A stretch of 50,608 nucleotides of DNA from Deltaproteobacteria bacterium. Lineage in GTDB: Bacteria; Myxococcota; Myxococcia; Myxococcales; JAHFDP01. Every line of letters begins with the position of its first letter. The first letter of the stretch is position 1. The stretch lies in assembly GCA_023248955.1 (NCBI GenBank), contig JAHFDP010000008.1:1-50608 (forward strand), given 5' to 3'. Of the stretch, positions 9,101 through 18,308 are shown piece by piece. Below the pieces are notes generated by a model. That model was not told the origin of the DNA. It did no database searches and saw only the letters and a list, made by a program, of their open reading frames with translations. A program made the translations under genes and the position numbers.

Positions 9101-10753
9101 ATGCCCACCATTCGCGCACCGCGTGGCACCGAGCGTTCCTGCAAAGGCTGGGTGCAGGAAGCCGCGCTGCGCATGTTGATGAACAACCTCGATCCGGAGG
9201 TGGCCGAGCGGCCGAACGATCTCGTGGTCTACGGCGGCACCGGCAAAGCCGCGCGCGATTGGCCTTCGTACGAACGGATCGTGGCCACGCTGCGGCGGCT
9301 CGAGGACGACGAAACGCTGCTCGTGCAATCCGGCAAACCGGTCGGCGTCTTGGGCACGCATCCCGACGCGCCGCGCGTGCTGATCGCGAATTCAAACTTG
9401 GTCGGCAAGTGGGCCACCTGGGAGCACTTTCGCGATCTCGAGCGGCGCGGCTTGATGATGTACGGCCAGATGACGGCGGGCTCGTGGATCTACATCGGCA
9501 CGCAGGGAATTTTGCAAGGCACCTTCGAGACCTTTGCCGCCGCGGGGCGTACCCATTTCGGTACGGACGATCTGCGCGGACGGTTCATCGTTAGCGCAGG
9601 GCTGGGCGGTATGGGCGGCGCCCAACCGTTGGCGGCGACGATGTGCGGTGCGGTTTTTCTTGGGGTGGAGGTCGATCCATCGCGTGCGGCACGGCGCGTG
9701 GAGCAGCGTTACCTCGACGAAGTCGCGCCCTCGCTCGATGCCGCGCTGGCCGCGGTGAAGCGCGCTTGCGATCGCGGCGAGCCGCGCAGCATCGGCGTGA
9801 TCGGCAATGCCGCGGAGATCCTGCCGGAGCTGGTTCGCCGCAATGTCGTTCCCGATCTGGTCACCGATCAGACATCGGCGCATGATCCACTGAATGGATA
9901 TATTCCCAGTGGATTATCTTTACAAGATGCCGCGGTGCTACGGACAAACGATCCTGCCGAATACCAGCGCCGTTCACTCGCCTCGATGGCCACGCATGTC
10001 GGCGCGATGCTGGAATTGCGCCGCCGCGGCAGCCACGTCTTCGACTACGGCAACAACCTGCGCGCCTTCGCGCAAGAGGCAGGCGTCACGGACGCATTCG
10101 CCTATCCGGGCTTCGTGCCCGCCTACATTCGTCCGCTCTTCTGCGAGGGCGCCGGTCCCTTTCGTTGGGTCGCGTTGTCCGGCGATCCGGCCGACATCGC
10201 CGCCACCGATCGCGCCATTACCGCGGCGTTTCCTGAAAAGGCACACCTTCAACGCTGGTTGAAACTTGCCGCCGAGCGCGTCCAATTCCAAGGATTGCCC
10301 GCGCGGATCTGCTGGCTCTCGTACGGTGAGCGCGCCAAAGCCGGGCTCCTCTTCAACGAGCTCGTCGCGCGCGGCGAAGTGAAAGCGCCGCTCGTGATCG
10401 GCCGCGATCACTTGGACTGCGGCTCGGTGGCCAGCCCCAACCGCGAAACGGAAGCCATGAAAGATGGCACCGACGCGGTGGCCGACTGGCCAATCCTGAA
10501 CGCGCTCGTGAACGCCGTGAACGGCGCCAGTTGGGTGTCGTTTCATCACGGCGGGGGCGTGGGCATCGGCTACTCGCTGCACGCGGGGCAAGTCATCGTG
10601 GCGGACGGCACCGAATCAGCGGCAAGGCGAATCGAACGCGTGCTCACATGCGATCCCGCCATGGGTGTCTTGCGCCACGCCGACGCGGGCTATGACGAAG
10701 CCATCACCGTGGCACGCGATCGCCACGTCGACATTCCGGGGCTCACCCGTTGA
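9101..10753 (+). CDS. hutU: Urocanate hydratase
   Basis: A 550-residue enzyme of the expected length that converts urocanate to imidazolonepropionate in histidine degradation. It holds the NAD-binding [12 protein letters not shown], the substrate region [14 protein letters not shown] and the C-terminal [17 protein letters not shown]. The ATG at 9101 is preceded by AAGAAGGGG in the end of msrQ and gives the standard N-terminus [13 protein letters not shown]. It lies 8 bp after msrQ, and its stop overlaps the next start as TTGA. hutH and hutF/hutG are not in the window. Confidence 0.97.
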   Translation: MPTIRAPRGTERSCKGWVQEAALRMLMNNLDPEVAERPNDLVVYGGTGKAARDWPSYERIVATLRRLEDDETLLVQSGKPVGVLGTHPDAPRVLIANSNLVGKWATWEHFRDLERRGLMMYGQMTAGSWIYIGTQGILQGTFETFAAAGRTHFGTDDLRGRFIVSAGLGGMGGAQPLAATMCGAVFLGVEVDPSRAARRVEQRYLDEVAPSLDAALAAVKRACDRGEPRSIGVIGNAAEILPELVRRNVVPDLVTDQTSAHDPLNGYIPSGLSLQDAAVLRTNDPAEYQRRSLASMATHVGAMLELRRRGSHVFDYGNNLRAFAQEAGVTDAFAYPGFVPAYIRPLFCEGAGPFRWVALSGDPADIAATDRAITAAFPEKAHLQRWLKLAAERVQFQGLPARICWLSYGERAKAGLLFNELVARGEVKAPLVIGRDHLDCGSVASPNRETEAMKDGTDAVADWPILNALVNAVNGASWVSFHHGGGVGIGYSLHAGQVIVADGTESAARRIERVLTCDPAMGVLRHADAGYDEAITVARDRHVDIPGLTR

Positions 10754-11985
10754 AAGTCGTCCTCACCACCGTTGGTTCGCGCGGTGATGTGCAGCCGTTT
10801 CTGGCGCTGGCGCAGGCGTTGCGCGCGGCGGGCCACAACGTCATTCTCGGCGCGCCGCCCAACTTCAAGGGCTGGATCGAAACGTATGGGATCCCATACG
10901 TTTCCTGCGGCATCGACGTGCAGGCCTTCCTCACCCAGCACGGGACCGACACTACCAGCCTGGCCGCGGTACGTCGCAACATGGGCATGCTCAGGGATTC
11001 GCTCGAGCCGAATACCGCGGTGCTCATGGACGTCGCCAAGGGCGCGGATCTCGTCGTCGTGGGGGCGCTGCAACTCATGGGGTCCACCGTCGCAGAAGCT
11101 TTGCGCCTGCCCACGCGCTACGTCGCCTACTGCCCGCAGCTCATCGCTTCGCGACAGCATCCGCCGATCGCTTGGTCCTCCCAAACGCTGCCCGGTTGGT
11201 TGAACGCATTGGGCTGGCGCTTCAATGGCGCCGTTTGGAATTATTTTTTGCGCGACCCGCTCAACGCCATTCGAAAACGCCTCGGCGTCGCGCCGATCGG
11301 CGACATGTGGAGCTACGCTGCCTCCGCCGGAATGTTGGTCGCGTCCGATCCCGCGCTGGGGCCACTCCCGCCCGAGGCCCTTCCGACTACCGAGCAGGTA
11401 GGTTCCTTTTTTCTCCCCAATGAGAGCCCGCTCGATTCCGCGCTCGAAACTTTTTTGCGCCAAGGCCCCCCGCCCGTCTACATCGGCTTCGGAAGCATGA
11501 CCGACCTCGCGCCCGCGGCCACCAGCACGCTCGCCGTGCAAGCCGCGCGCGAAGCGGGTTGCCGCCTGGTGTTGGCGCGCGGTTGGGCGGGACTGGACGC
11601 GGGTTCGGACACAAATGCGATCACCGTCGGCGACGTGCCACACCCGCAGCTTTTTCCACGCCTGGCCGCGGTCGTGCATCACGGTGGCGCTGGCACCACA
11701 GCGGAAGTCGCCCGCGCGGGCGTGCCGCAAGTCATCGTGCCGCACCTGCTCGATCAACACTACTGGGGCCACCGCATTGAACGCCTCGGCGTTGGCCCTG
11801 CGCAGATTCTGCGCAAGCATCTAACGCCACGACGGCTGGCCGAAGCGCTCGCGCGCTGCGTGCGTGACGAAGCGATGCGCGGACGAGCGCGCGACCTGGC
11901 CACCCGGATGCACACCGACGGACTGGCACGTGCGGTTCGCGCGCTCGAGGCCGCCGCGGCGCAACAACGGCGGGAGACCGCATGA
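10750..11985 (+). CDS. UGT-like (GT1/MGT family) glycosyltransferase
   Basis: A 411-residue GT-B enzyme. The acceptor half starts [24 protein letters not shown], the sterol/macrolide UGT signature. The donor half contains GFGSM and the sugar-nucleotide motif [18 protein letters not shown] with a following HLLDQHYWG. Such enzymes transfer sugar to sterols, macrolides or lipids. It uses a TTG start overlapping the hutU stop, and its own stop overlaps the hutI start as ATGA. It is therefore translated in series with the hut genes although no histidine-pathway step needs a glycosyltransferase. Confidence 0.92.
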   Translation: MKVVLTTVGSRGDVQPFLALAQALRAAGHNVILGAPPNFKGWIETYGIPYVSCGIDVQAFLTQHGTDTTSLAAVRRNMGMLRDSLEPNTAVLMDVAKGADLVVVGALQLMGSTVAEALRLPTRYVAYCPQLIASRQHPPIAWSSQTLPGWLNALGWRFNGAVWNYFLRDPLNAIRKRLGVAPIGDMWSYAASAGMLVASDPALGPLPPEALPTTEQVGSFFLPNESPLDSALETFLRQGPPPVYIGFGSMTDLAPAATSTLAVQAAREAGCRLVLARGWAGLDAGSDTNAITVGDVPHPQLFPRLAAVVHHGGAGTTAEVARAGVPQVIVPHLLDQHYWGHRIERLGVGPAQILRKHLTPRRLAEALARCVRDEAMRGRARDLATRMHTDGLARAVRALEAAAAQQRRETA

Positions 11986-13211
11986 TTAACGTCGTTCGCC
12001 ACGCGCGACTGGCCACCATGCAGGCTGCGCAAGCGCTCCCAGGGGAAGGGCCGCTCGCGCTTATCGAGGACGGCGCCATCGTGACCAGAAGTGGTCACAT
12101 TGCGTGGCTAGGTCCAGACCTAGACCTGCCGGCCGAGTTCCATGGGATCCCATGCATCGACGCCGGCGGCGCTCTGGTGACACCCGGCCTCGTGGATTGC
12201 CACACGCATCTCTGCTTTGACGGCGAACGCAGCGGCGAGTTCGAACGGCGTTGCGCGGGCGAAAGCTATCTGGAGATCGCCAAGAGCGGTGGCGGCATTC
12301 TCTCGACCGTTCGCGCAACGCGCGCGGCCAGCGACGAACGACTCGCGGCGCTTTTGGAATCACGACTGGCTCGACTCGCGGCATGGGGCGTCACCACCTG
12401 CGAAGTGAAGAGCGGCTACGCGCTTGACGTTGCCGGCGAGCGACGGCTGCTGCGTGTGATTGCCGGTGCAGGAGCCGAGTCACGCCTGCATGTCATTCCC
12501 ACGCTGCTGATGCTGCACGCCCTTCCTCCGGAGCGCCATGCCGATCGCGCGGCCTTCGTTGCCGAGGCAGCTGCGCTCGCTGCGGATCGCGCAGCTCCGG
12601 CTTGCGATGCGTTCGTCGAGTCGTCCGCGTTTACCGCCGACGAAGCGCGAATCGTTTTTGACTCCGCGAAAGCCGCCGGCGCGCGGTTGCGCCTCCACGT
12701 CGATCAACTGACGGCCGGCCGCGGCGCGCAACTTGCCGCCCTGCTGGGCGCGGCAAGCGCGGATCATCTCGAACAGATCGACGCCGACGGTATCGCCGCA
12801 CTCGGACGCTCCGCGACGGTGGCCGTGCTTCTCCCGACTGCGACTTGGTTCATACGCGAGCGACGTTACGCCCCGGGCCGCGCGCTCATCGCTGCCGGCG
12901 CGACGGTTGCGGTCGCCACCAACGCCAATCCCGGTTCAGCGATGACGGAAAATCTCGGCCTGGCGTTCACGCTCGCTTGTCTCGAAAACGGTCTCTCACC
13001 CGCGCAGGCCTTGTGGGGATTTACCCGCGGTGGCGCGGCCGCGCTGGGCCTAGTGGATCGCGGTGTTCTCGCGGTGGGCGCGCGCGCAGACTTGGCCGCC
13101 TTCGGATGCCGGGATGCTGCGCACTTGGCATGGCACGCGGCGACGACGCACTGCACCTGGAGGATGGTTGGCGGAGCATTGTCGCCCCACACCGGCGTGC
13201 GTTGCGAATAG
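11982..13211 (+). CDS. hutI: Imidazolonepropionase
   Basis: A 409-residue amidohydrolase that opens imidazolone-propionate to N-formimino-glutamate, the step after HutU. The metal-binding VDCHTHLCF supplies the HxH pair (about residue 73), GERSGEFERR follows, and AVATNANPGSAMTENLGLAF is the family's substrate block. The late NPG is usually preceded by a metal Asp; here TNANPG occurs where many homologues have TDFNPG, so the Asp ligand seems replaced by Asn/Ala. ATGA overlap with the glycosyltransferase stop shows coupling. Confidence 0.95.
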   Translation: MINVVRHARLATMQAAQALPGEGPLALIEDGAIVTRSGHIAWLGPDLDLPAEFHGIPCIDAGGALVTPGLVDCHTHLCFDGERSGEFERRCAGESYLEIAKSGGGILSTVRATRAASDERLAALLESRLARLAAWGVTTCEVKSGYALDVAGERRLLRVIAGAGAESRLHVIPTLLMLHALPPERHADRAAFVAEAAALAADRAAPACDAFVESSAFTADEARIVFDSAKAAGARLRLHVDQLTAGRGAQLAALLGAASADHLEQIDADGIAALGRSATVAVLLPTATWFIRERRYAPGRALIAAGATVAVATNANPGSAMTENLGLAFTLACLENGLSPAQALWGFTRGGAAALGLVDRGVLAVGARADLAAFGCRDAAHLAWHAATTHCTWRMVGGALSPHTGVRCE

Positions 13212-13237
13212 ATATTTTATCAAGATCGACATTTTGT

Positions 13238-13491
13238 CTAGGGCGTGTCCCGAAATTCGCACGGGAGCCGAGACGAGTGAGCGTGGGCCGGCGGCGCGCG
13301 CGCGCACGAGGAGGACGCGAAGGCGCACTTTGCAGTGCGTCGAGCGGCCCCCGCAGGAGCCCGCAATCCGATCGGGCGCTTCCAGCGCCACCTTGCGGGC
13401 CGGTCGCGCGTCCAATATGCGCGGCAAGCACGCGTGTAGCCGGCCCGCGATCGCTCGTCGTAGGTCGTGCGAATTTCGGGACACGCCCTAG
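13238..13491 (-). repeat. Structured dispersed repeat, copy 1, with perfect 26-bp terminal inverted repeats
   Basis: A 254-bp block between the converging hutI and histidine-kinase genes. Its ends, 13238-13263 and 13466-13491, are perfect 26-bp reverse complements. The body, read on the minus strand, shares long stretches with copy 2 at 15331-15635. These include the 23-bp core (here 13370-13392, one base different), hairpin H1 (13405-13423) and hairpin H3 (13324-13339, CGCACT...AGTGCG). A 15-bp imperfect direct repeat flanks it (13224-13238 and 13491-13505, 13/15 identical), resembling a diverged target duplication. No gene or transposase is inside. Confidence 0.85.
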
Positions 13492-13493
13492 AT

Positions 13494-14612
13494 CTACATT
13501 TCGTCAAGAGCGCGCAACAACACCTCGGGCTCGAACGGCTTGGGCAACACGCGATCGACCGCGTAACCACCCGACGCGCCGGCCCATCCGGTTACCAACA
13601 CCACGGGCGTCTGCGGCGCCAGCGCCTTGATCTGTGCCGCCACCGCGCGTCCATCGAGTCCGTCCATGCTGAGATCGGTTACCACTGCATCGGCACCATT
13701 CTGCCGAAATGCTTCGAGCCCGGCCGTCCCACTGCCGGCCGTGGTGACCCGATGGCCAGCCTGTTCGAGCAGCTCAGCGAAAAGCTCGCGGTTGTCGGCG
13801 TCGTCCTCGATCACGAGCACGTGTCGCGGATAGCGCGCGCGCGTCGTCCCGTGCGGCGACGACGTGCGAACCAGCGCGGGCTGCATGCAGAGCGGCAGCT
13901 CCACCGTGAAGGTGGTTCCACTGTCGCTGGTCACGACCGAAATGGAACCACCCATCTCGCGGGTGGCGCGGCTCGCCATCGCCAGTCCGAGGCCGTTTCC
14001 CGCCGGCCCTTTGGTGGTGAAAAACGGTTCGAAGAGACGTGGCAAAACGTCCTGGGCGATGCCCGATCCGGTGTCCGACACGGTCAGGCGCGCATTCGCA
14101 CCCACGCGTTCGACGCAAACCGTCAGTGTGCCGCCCATGGGCATCGCGTCGCACGCATTCAGAATCAGATTCACGAGCACCTCGCCCAACTCGGCAGGAT
14201 CCGCCAGGACCGTGGCGTCGTCGAGCTCGGCATTCACCAGAAACTGGTGCGGGTTCATCATCGTCGGATCGGTCCAGCGTGGCCGCGTCACCTCGAGCGC
14301 ATCGCGGACCGCTTGGGCCAGCGAAGTCGGCTGCGCTGGCGACGGCGCCGCGCGTGCATGCTGAACGAGCCGCGAGAGCAGCGCCCCGCCATCGCGCGCG
14401 GCACGCAAAATCGCCTCGGCTCTACGCTGCACTTCCGGCGCAGGGTCACGCGTCAGGAGCTGCGCGTGGCCCGCGACCGTGGAGAGCAAATTGTTGACGT
14501 CGTGCGCAAGCCCCGCGGCCAAAGCCCCGATGGTGCGGAGACGATCGCTCTCCCCCGCGTGCGGCGTGAATGGCAACACCCAGTTTGCTGGCGACGCGCC
14601 CTGTTCGGCCAT
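13494..14612 (-). CDS. Soluble hybrid histidine kinase with C-terminal receiver
   Basis: 372 residues from the ATG at 14612, chosen because GGGAGG precedes it by four bases; TTG 14648 or ATG 14639 are possible longer starts. A HisKA dimerisation domain carries the phospho-acceptor His37 in AAGLAHDVNN. HATPase follows, with N-box VNLILNACDAMP, G1 SDTGSGI and the FFTTKGPAGNGLGLA lid. A receiver domain ends the protein, with EDD, Asp313 in VVTDLSMDG and Lys in VLPKPF. There is no membrane segment or PAS sensor, so input must come from a partner protein. It converges on hutI across repeat copy 1. Confidence 0.9.
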   Translation of the reverse strand: MAEQGASPANWVLPFTPHAGESDRLRTIGALAAGLAHDVNNLLSTVAGHAQLLTRDPAPEVQRRAEAILRAARDGGALLSRLVQHARAAPSPAQPTSLAQAVRDALEVTRPRWTDPTMMNPHQFLVNAELDDATVLADPAELGEVLVNLILNACDAMPMGGTLTVCVERVGANARLTVSDTGSGIAQDVLPRLFEPFFTTKGPAGNGLGLAMASRATREMGGSISVVTSDSGTTFTVELPLCMQPALVRTSSPHGTTRARYPRHVLVIEDDADNRELFAELLEQAGHRVTTAGSGTAGLEAFRQNGADAVVTDLSMDGLDGRAVAAQIKALAPQTPVVLVTGWAGASGGYAVDRVLPKPFEPEVLLRALDEM

Positions 14613-14727
14613 TCCGCCTCCCAACGTGCCCGCCACCATTGGCCGCAAGAGACGTTAGGTATGTGTTGGGAAGCGGGCAAGTGGTGAGACGCTCAAGCTT
14701 GTTGAAAAAAACGGGCGACGTCTATGG

Positions 14728-15249
14728 CTACGAAATCTCCGAATTCGATTCGTGTTGCAGCAGCCACGACTTGCGCCACAGACCGCCGGCGTAGCCGCCC
14801 AACGTTCCATCAGCGGCGATCACGCGGTGACACGGCACAACCAACGCCACGGGGTTTTTGCTGTTCGCGCCGCCCACAGCGCGCGACGCTGCCGCATTGC
14901 CGATACGCCGCGCAAGTTCGCGGTAAGAAATCGTGGTGCCCATCGGAATTTCTCGCAGCGTGGCCCAAACGGTTTTCTGAAATGGCGTTCCAGTTACGTC
15001 GATCGGGAGATTTTCCAGGGCACGCCGATCGCCGGAGAAATAGGCCAGAACACGACTTGCTATTTTGTCAACTCGACTGTCCGCCTCGAATCGCACATTG
15101 GGATGCACTTTGAGGAGTCGCCCGCGCACCGCATCGTCGCTGTCCGCGAACTCCAATGCGCAGAGTCCGACCTCCGAAGCCGCGAGCACCAGCGGTCCCA
15201 GTGGCGATTCAAGGCGTGCGAGCGCGAGGTGCATCGATGTTCTCCGCAT
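14728..15249 (-). CDS. ogt: Methylated-DNA-protein-cysteine methyltransferase
   Basis: A 173-residue O6-alkylguanine-DNA alkyltransferase that moves an alkyl group from O6-alkylguanine to its own Cys. The acceptor is in VVPCHRVIAADGTLGGYAGG, and the helix-turn-helix region SYRELARRIGNAAASRAVGGANSKNP precedes it. The N-terminal ribonuclease-H-like part is short, as in Ogt. The alternative ATG at 15234 would shorten it by five residues. Upstream it faces the 391-bp non-coding gap that holds repeat copy 2. Confidence 0.95.
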   Translation of the reverse strand: MRRTSMHLALARLESPLGPLVLAASEVGLCALEFADSDDAVRGRLLKVHPNVRFEADSRVDKIASRVLAYFSGDRRALENLPIDVTGTPFQKTVWATLREIPMGTTISYRELARRIGNAAASRAVGGANSKNPVALVVPCHRVIAADGTLGGYAGGLWRKSWLLQHESNSEIS

Positions 15250-15330
15250 GTTTTGTCCAGCGATCGGGATCGAGCGTCATCACCGCTTGATAACGAAATC
15301 GCCGCCACCGCGCTGGCGGTTTTCGGACCT

Positions 15331-15635
15331 GGCCGGAAAACCACAATTGCCGTTACCTACGACGGCCGAGCGTGGCCCGACTGCTTCAGTGCTTGCCGCG
15401 CATGTTGGAAGCGCGGCCGGCCCGATTGGTGGCGCTGGAAGCGCTCGATCACATAGCGGGCTCGTGCGGTGCCTCCTCAGCGCACCGAAAAGTGCGCTTC
15501 CGGGGGCTCCTCCTGCGCGCCTCGGCCGCGGCTCCTGTAGCCGCGGCACGGCTCGCGCTGTTGCGCGTAGCGGAAGGCCAGCATCCGGGCACCGCTCGAC
15601 CGTCTCGGTTCCACGGCAACTGTGGATTTCCGGCC
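15331..15635 (+). repeat. Structured dispersed repeat, copy 2, with 23-bp imperfect terminal inverted repeats
   Basis: A 305-bp block filling most of the 391-bp gap between ogt and the acyl-CoA synthetase; the other bases (15250-15330) show nothing recognisable. The ends 15331-15353 and 15613-15635 are inverted repeats (21/23) unrelated in sequence to those of copy 1. Between them the body matches copy 1 in the same order: ACCTACGACG, GTGCTTGCCGCGCAT, H1 (15396-15416, CCGCGC...GCGCGG), the 23-bp core (15428-15450), H3 (15480-15497, GCGCAC...GTGCGC) and a TCTCGG near the right end. It stops five bases before the synthetase stop codon. Confidence 0.85.
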
Positions 15636-15640
15636 TGCGG

Positions 15641-17482
15641 TTACACCACGTCGCCCGCGTAAAATCCGTCGAGCACGGTCTTGTAGCGCTCGTTGCAGAC
15701 CTTGCGCTTGACCTTCAGCGTCGGCGTCAACTCGCCCGACTCCTGCGTGAAGTCCTTCGGGAGAATCGCGAACTTCTTCACCGCCTCGTACGACGGCAGC
15801 GTGGCGTTCAAGCGGTCCATCGCCTCCTGCACCGCCGCGCGAATCTCCGGCTTGGTGGTCAACTCCGCGTAGTCGGCGTAGGTGACATTTTTATCCTTGG
15901 CGATTTTCTTCGCCGTGTCTTCCGCGACCGTCACCAGCGCGCTGACGAACTTCCGATTGTCGCCATGGATCACCACTTGGCTGATGAGCGGATTGGCCTT
16001 CAGCGCGTTCTCCAGCGCGGACGGCGCGATGTATTTTCCGTTCGACGTCTTCAGCAGATCCTTCTTGCGATCGGTGATGCGGATGTAACCCTCGGTGTCC
16101 ACTTCGCCGATGTCACCGGTGTGGAACCAGCCCTCGGCGTCAATCGCCTCCGCGGTGGCCTCGGGCAATTTGTAGTAACCCTTCATGATGCAACGGCCGC
16201 GTAGCAGAATTTCTCCGTCGGTGGCGATGCGCACATCGATGCCCGGAAATGCTGGCCCCACCGTGCCGATTTTGATCTTCCCCGGCGGCGGCGGATTGAT
16301 GCTGGTAACCGCGGTGGTTTCCGTTAGGCCATAGCCCTCGCAAATCACGAATCCGCAGATTTGGAAAAAGAGCGCGATCTTGCGCGACAGCGGCGCACCG
16401 CCGGAGATGAAAACGCGCATGCGCCCGCCTAATTTCTCGAGCAGCGCCGCGTGAATTTTCGGGAAGACCAGCTTCTTGGCCAGCGTGAACGGCAGCGACG
16501 AATAGGCCTGACCCTTCTCCATCGCTTTGGCGTAATTTTCGAACTCGCCCATGGCCATGCGGAACAGCGCGCCAGCGATGCCGGGCTTCGACATGCCGTC
16601 GCTGACCACCTTGTTGTAAATTTTTTCGAAGATGCGCGGGACGCTCGGGAGCACGCTCGGCCGCGACTCGGCGACATAGGCGAGAAGGCTATCGGGCGAT
16701 TCGCAAAACGCGATCGGATAGCCGAGGCGGAACCAGGCCGCCTTGATGAGCTGCGCGAAGGAGTGCGCCAGCGGCAAGAAGAGCAGCACCGAATCGTCGG
16801 TGGCGATCACGGCGCGGCTCTCGATGGACTCGCCGCCGAAGACGAACGCGTCGTGCGTCAACATCACGCCCTTGGGAACGCCGGTGGTGCCCGAGGTGTA
16901 GAGAATCGTGGCCACGTCGTCGGACGCTGTGGCGGCAATGCGCGCCTCCACTTCACCCGCATTCGTTGCCAGCCGCGCCTCGCCTTGCTTCTCGAGATCC
17001 GCGAGCGACATCACCCAGTCGCCGTCGCCCGGCGCGCCGTCCAACGTGATCACTTTGCGCAAGTTGGGCAAGCGCGCCCGCACCTGTTTGAACTTGGCGA
17101 CCTGCGATTTTCCGTCGGCGAAGGCCACCACCACGCCGGCGTTGTCGGCGATGAACTGCACTTCGTCGGGGAGATTCGAGTGGTAGATGGGCACGGAAGT
17201 CGCGCCAGCGCTGCCCACGCCGAGATCCGCGACCATCCAGTCGATGCGCGTGGCACCGATGATGGCGACGCGATCGCCCGGCTGTACATCGAGGCCGATG
17301 AGGCCTGCCGCAACCCGGCGCCGCCGCGCGTCCAACTCGCTCCAGGCGACGTCAACCCAAGCCCCGGCAACTTTGTGCCGAGCCGCCGTCGAAGCCCCCG
17401 CCTTGGCCACGCGCGCCGAAAAAACGTCGATGATCGACTTCACGCTGGACGGTCCCGCCATCACTTCTTTGGTCGCTCGCAT
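15641..17482 (-). CDS. Long-chain acyl-CoA synthetase (AMP-forming)
   Basis: A 613-residue ANL-family enzyme that activates fatty acids with ATP and CoA. The P-loop-like ILYTSGTTGVPKGVMLT (about residue 195), GYGLTETTAVTS, the hinge motif ITDRKKDLLKTSNGKYIAPSALE and the C-terminal Lys region (GELTPTLKVKRK) are all present. It is a complete FadD15-like length. GGAGAG precedes the ATG by about nine bases. It follows a TPR protein gene by 43 bp on the same strand, so the two may share a transcript. Repeat copy 2 lies immediately beyond its stop. Confidence 0.95.
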   Translation of the reverse strand: MRATKEVMAGPSSVKSIIDVFSARVAKAGASTAARHKVAGAWVDVAWSELDARRRRVAAGLIGLDVQPGDRVAIIGATRIDWMVADLGVGSAGATSVPIYHSNLPDEVQFIADNAGVVVAFADGKSQVAKFKQVRARLPNLRKVITLDGAPGDGDWVMSLADLEKQGEARLATNAGEVEARIAATASDDVATILYTSGTTGVPKGVMLTHDAFVFGGESIESRAVIATDDSVLLFLPLAHSFAQLIKAAWFRLGYPIAFCESPDSLLAYVAESRPSVLPSVPRIFEKIYNKVVSDGMSKPGIAGALFRMAMGEFENYAKAMEKGQAYSSLPFTLAKKLVFPKIHAALLEKLGGRMRVFISGGAPLSRKIALFFQICGFVICEGYGLTETTAVTSINPPPPGKIKIGTVGPAFPGIDVRIATDGEILLRGRCIMKGYYKLPEATAEAIDAEGWFHTGDIGEVDTEGYIRITDRKKDLLKTSNGKYIAPSALENALKANPLISQVVIHGDNRKFVSALVTVAEDTAKKIAKDKNVTYADYAELTTKPEIRAAVQEAMDRLNATLPSYEAVKKFAILPKDFTQESGELTPTLKVKRKVCNERYKTVLDGFYAGDVV

Positions 17483-17525
17483 GGGTTAGCACTCTCCAAA
17501 TCAAAACAAAAAAATCAAAACAAAA

Positions 17526-18245
17526 TTAAAGTTTCGCCCGAGCCTTCTTCGCGAAATCCTTCGCTCGCCGCGCTTCGGGCGGATCATACGTCTCATCACC
17601 CTTGTCCACTTCGTCGAGCAGCTCCGTCGCGCGCTTCTTGTTCCCTTCCTTGATCCACGTCTCCGCCAGATACACGCGCGCACGCAGATCCTGCGGGCAC
17701 GTCTTGATGGCATCCTCGAGCGCCGCGATCGACTTGTCACCGTCGTACTTCGGCCACGGCAGCTTGTACCAGTAGCGGCCGATAGCATTGAGCGGCGAGC
17801 AGTTCTGGTAGCTCTTGTTCACCCGAAGCGCCGCGTCGAGTGGCTCGCGGAACTTCTTCTCCAGCCCGTGCGTCAACGCGTGCAAAATGCCCATGCCCTC
17901 CGAGCGCGCACCCACGCAGGTCGCTTCCCAGTAGAGCCCTTCCACGCCTTCCGGAGATGTTTCGATGGCCCGCTTGGCCACGTCCCAACAAGCCAGTCCA
18001 GCATCGGCCTTCGGATCACCGGAGAGCGACTCCGACTTCCAATATTGAATCCGTGCCAAACGCCACAGCGCTTCGTAGCTCTTGGGATCATCTTTGAGCT
18101 TGGCATTGAGCAACGTCTCAAGCTGGTCGCTCACCCCCGGCGCATCGCGCGTGGCGTAGAGCGAATCGGCCTCGGCGGTCCAGTCGAGCGCGGCGGCAGC
18201 TGTCAAAGCGGACAACGAAAAAAGAATGGCGAAGGTGCGACGCAT
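17526..18245 (-). CDS. Exported TPR-like protein (TatT-like)
   Basis: A 239-residue protein from the ATG at 18245, preceded by GGGAGG nine bases upstream. The signal peptide MRRTFAILFSLSALTAAA is followed by helical repeats. The visible repeat-like segments are ALWRLARIQYWKSESL, GVEGLYWEATCVGARSEGMGILHALTHGL and RARVYLAETWIKEGNKKRATELLDEV. The composition and length recall the TatT/TRAP-associated TPR proteins of the periplasm. It lies between a VWA lipoprotein (63 bp upstream) and the acyl-CoA synthetase (43 bp downstream) on one strand. Its partner is unknown. Confidence 0.75.
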   Translation of the reverse strand: MRRTFAILFSLSALTAAAALDWTAEADSLYATRDAPGVSDQLETLLNAKLKDDPKSYEALWRLARIQYWKSESLSGDPKADAGLACWDVAKRAIETSPEGVEGLYWEATCVGARSEGMGILHALTHGLEKKFREPLDAALRVNKSYQNCSPLNAIGRYWYKLPWPKYDGDKSIAALEDAIKTCPQDLRARVYLAETWIKEGNKKRATELLDEVDKGDETYDPPEARRAKDFAKKARAKL

Positions 18246-18308
18246 CAGATGAATCCTCCCGTTGGTGCGAGTCAATAGCACAAGCGCGGTTGCTCGCAAT
18301 TGGGTTCG

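Noticed and set aside
13238-13491. Insertion sequence
   Set aside because: Only 254 bp with no transposase; at most a non-autonomous element.
13238-13570. Frames across repeat copy 1 read as proteins
   Set aside because: They match frames of copy 2 only because the DNA repeats; the frames differ in length and have no start signals.
13467-14687. 406-codon plus-strand frame opposite the histidine kinase
   Set aside because: The minus strand carries intact HisKA, HATPase and receiver motifs.
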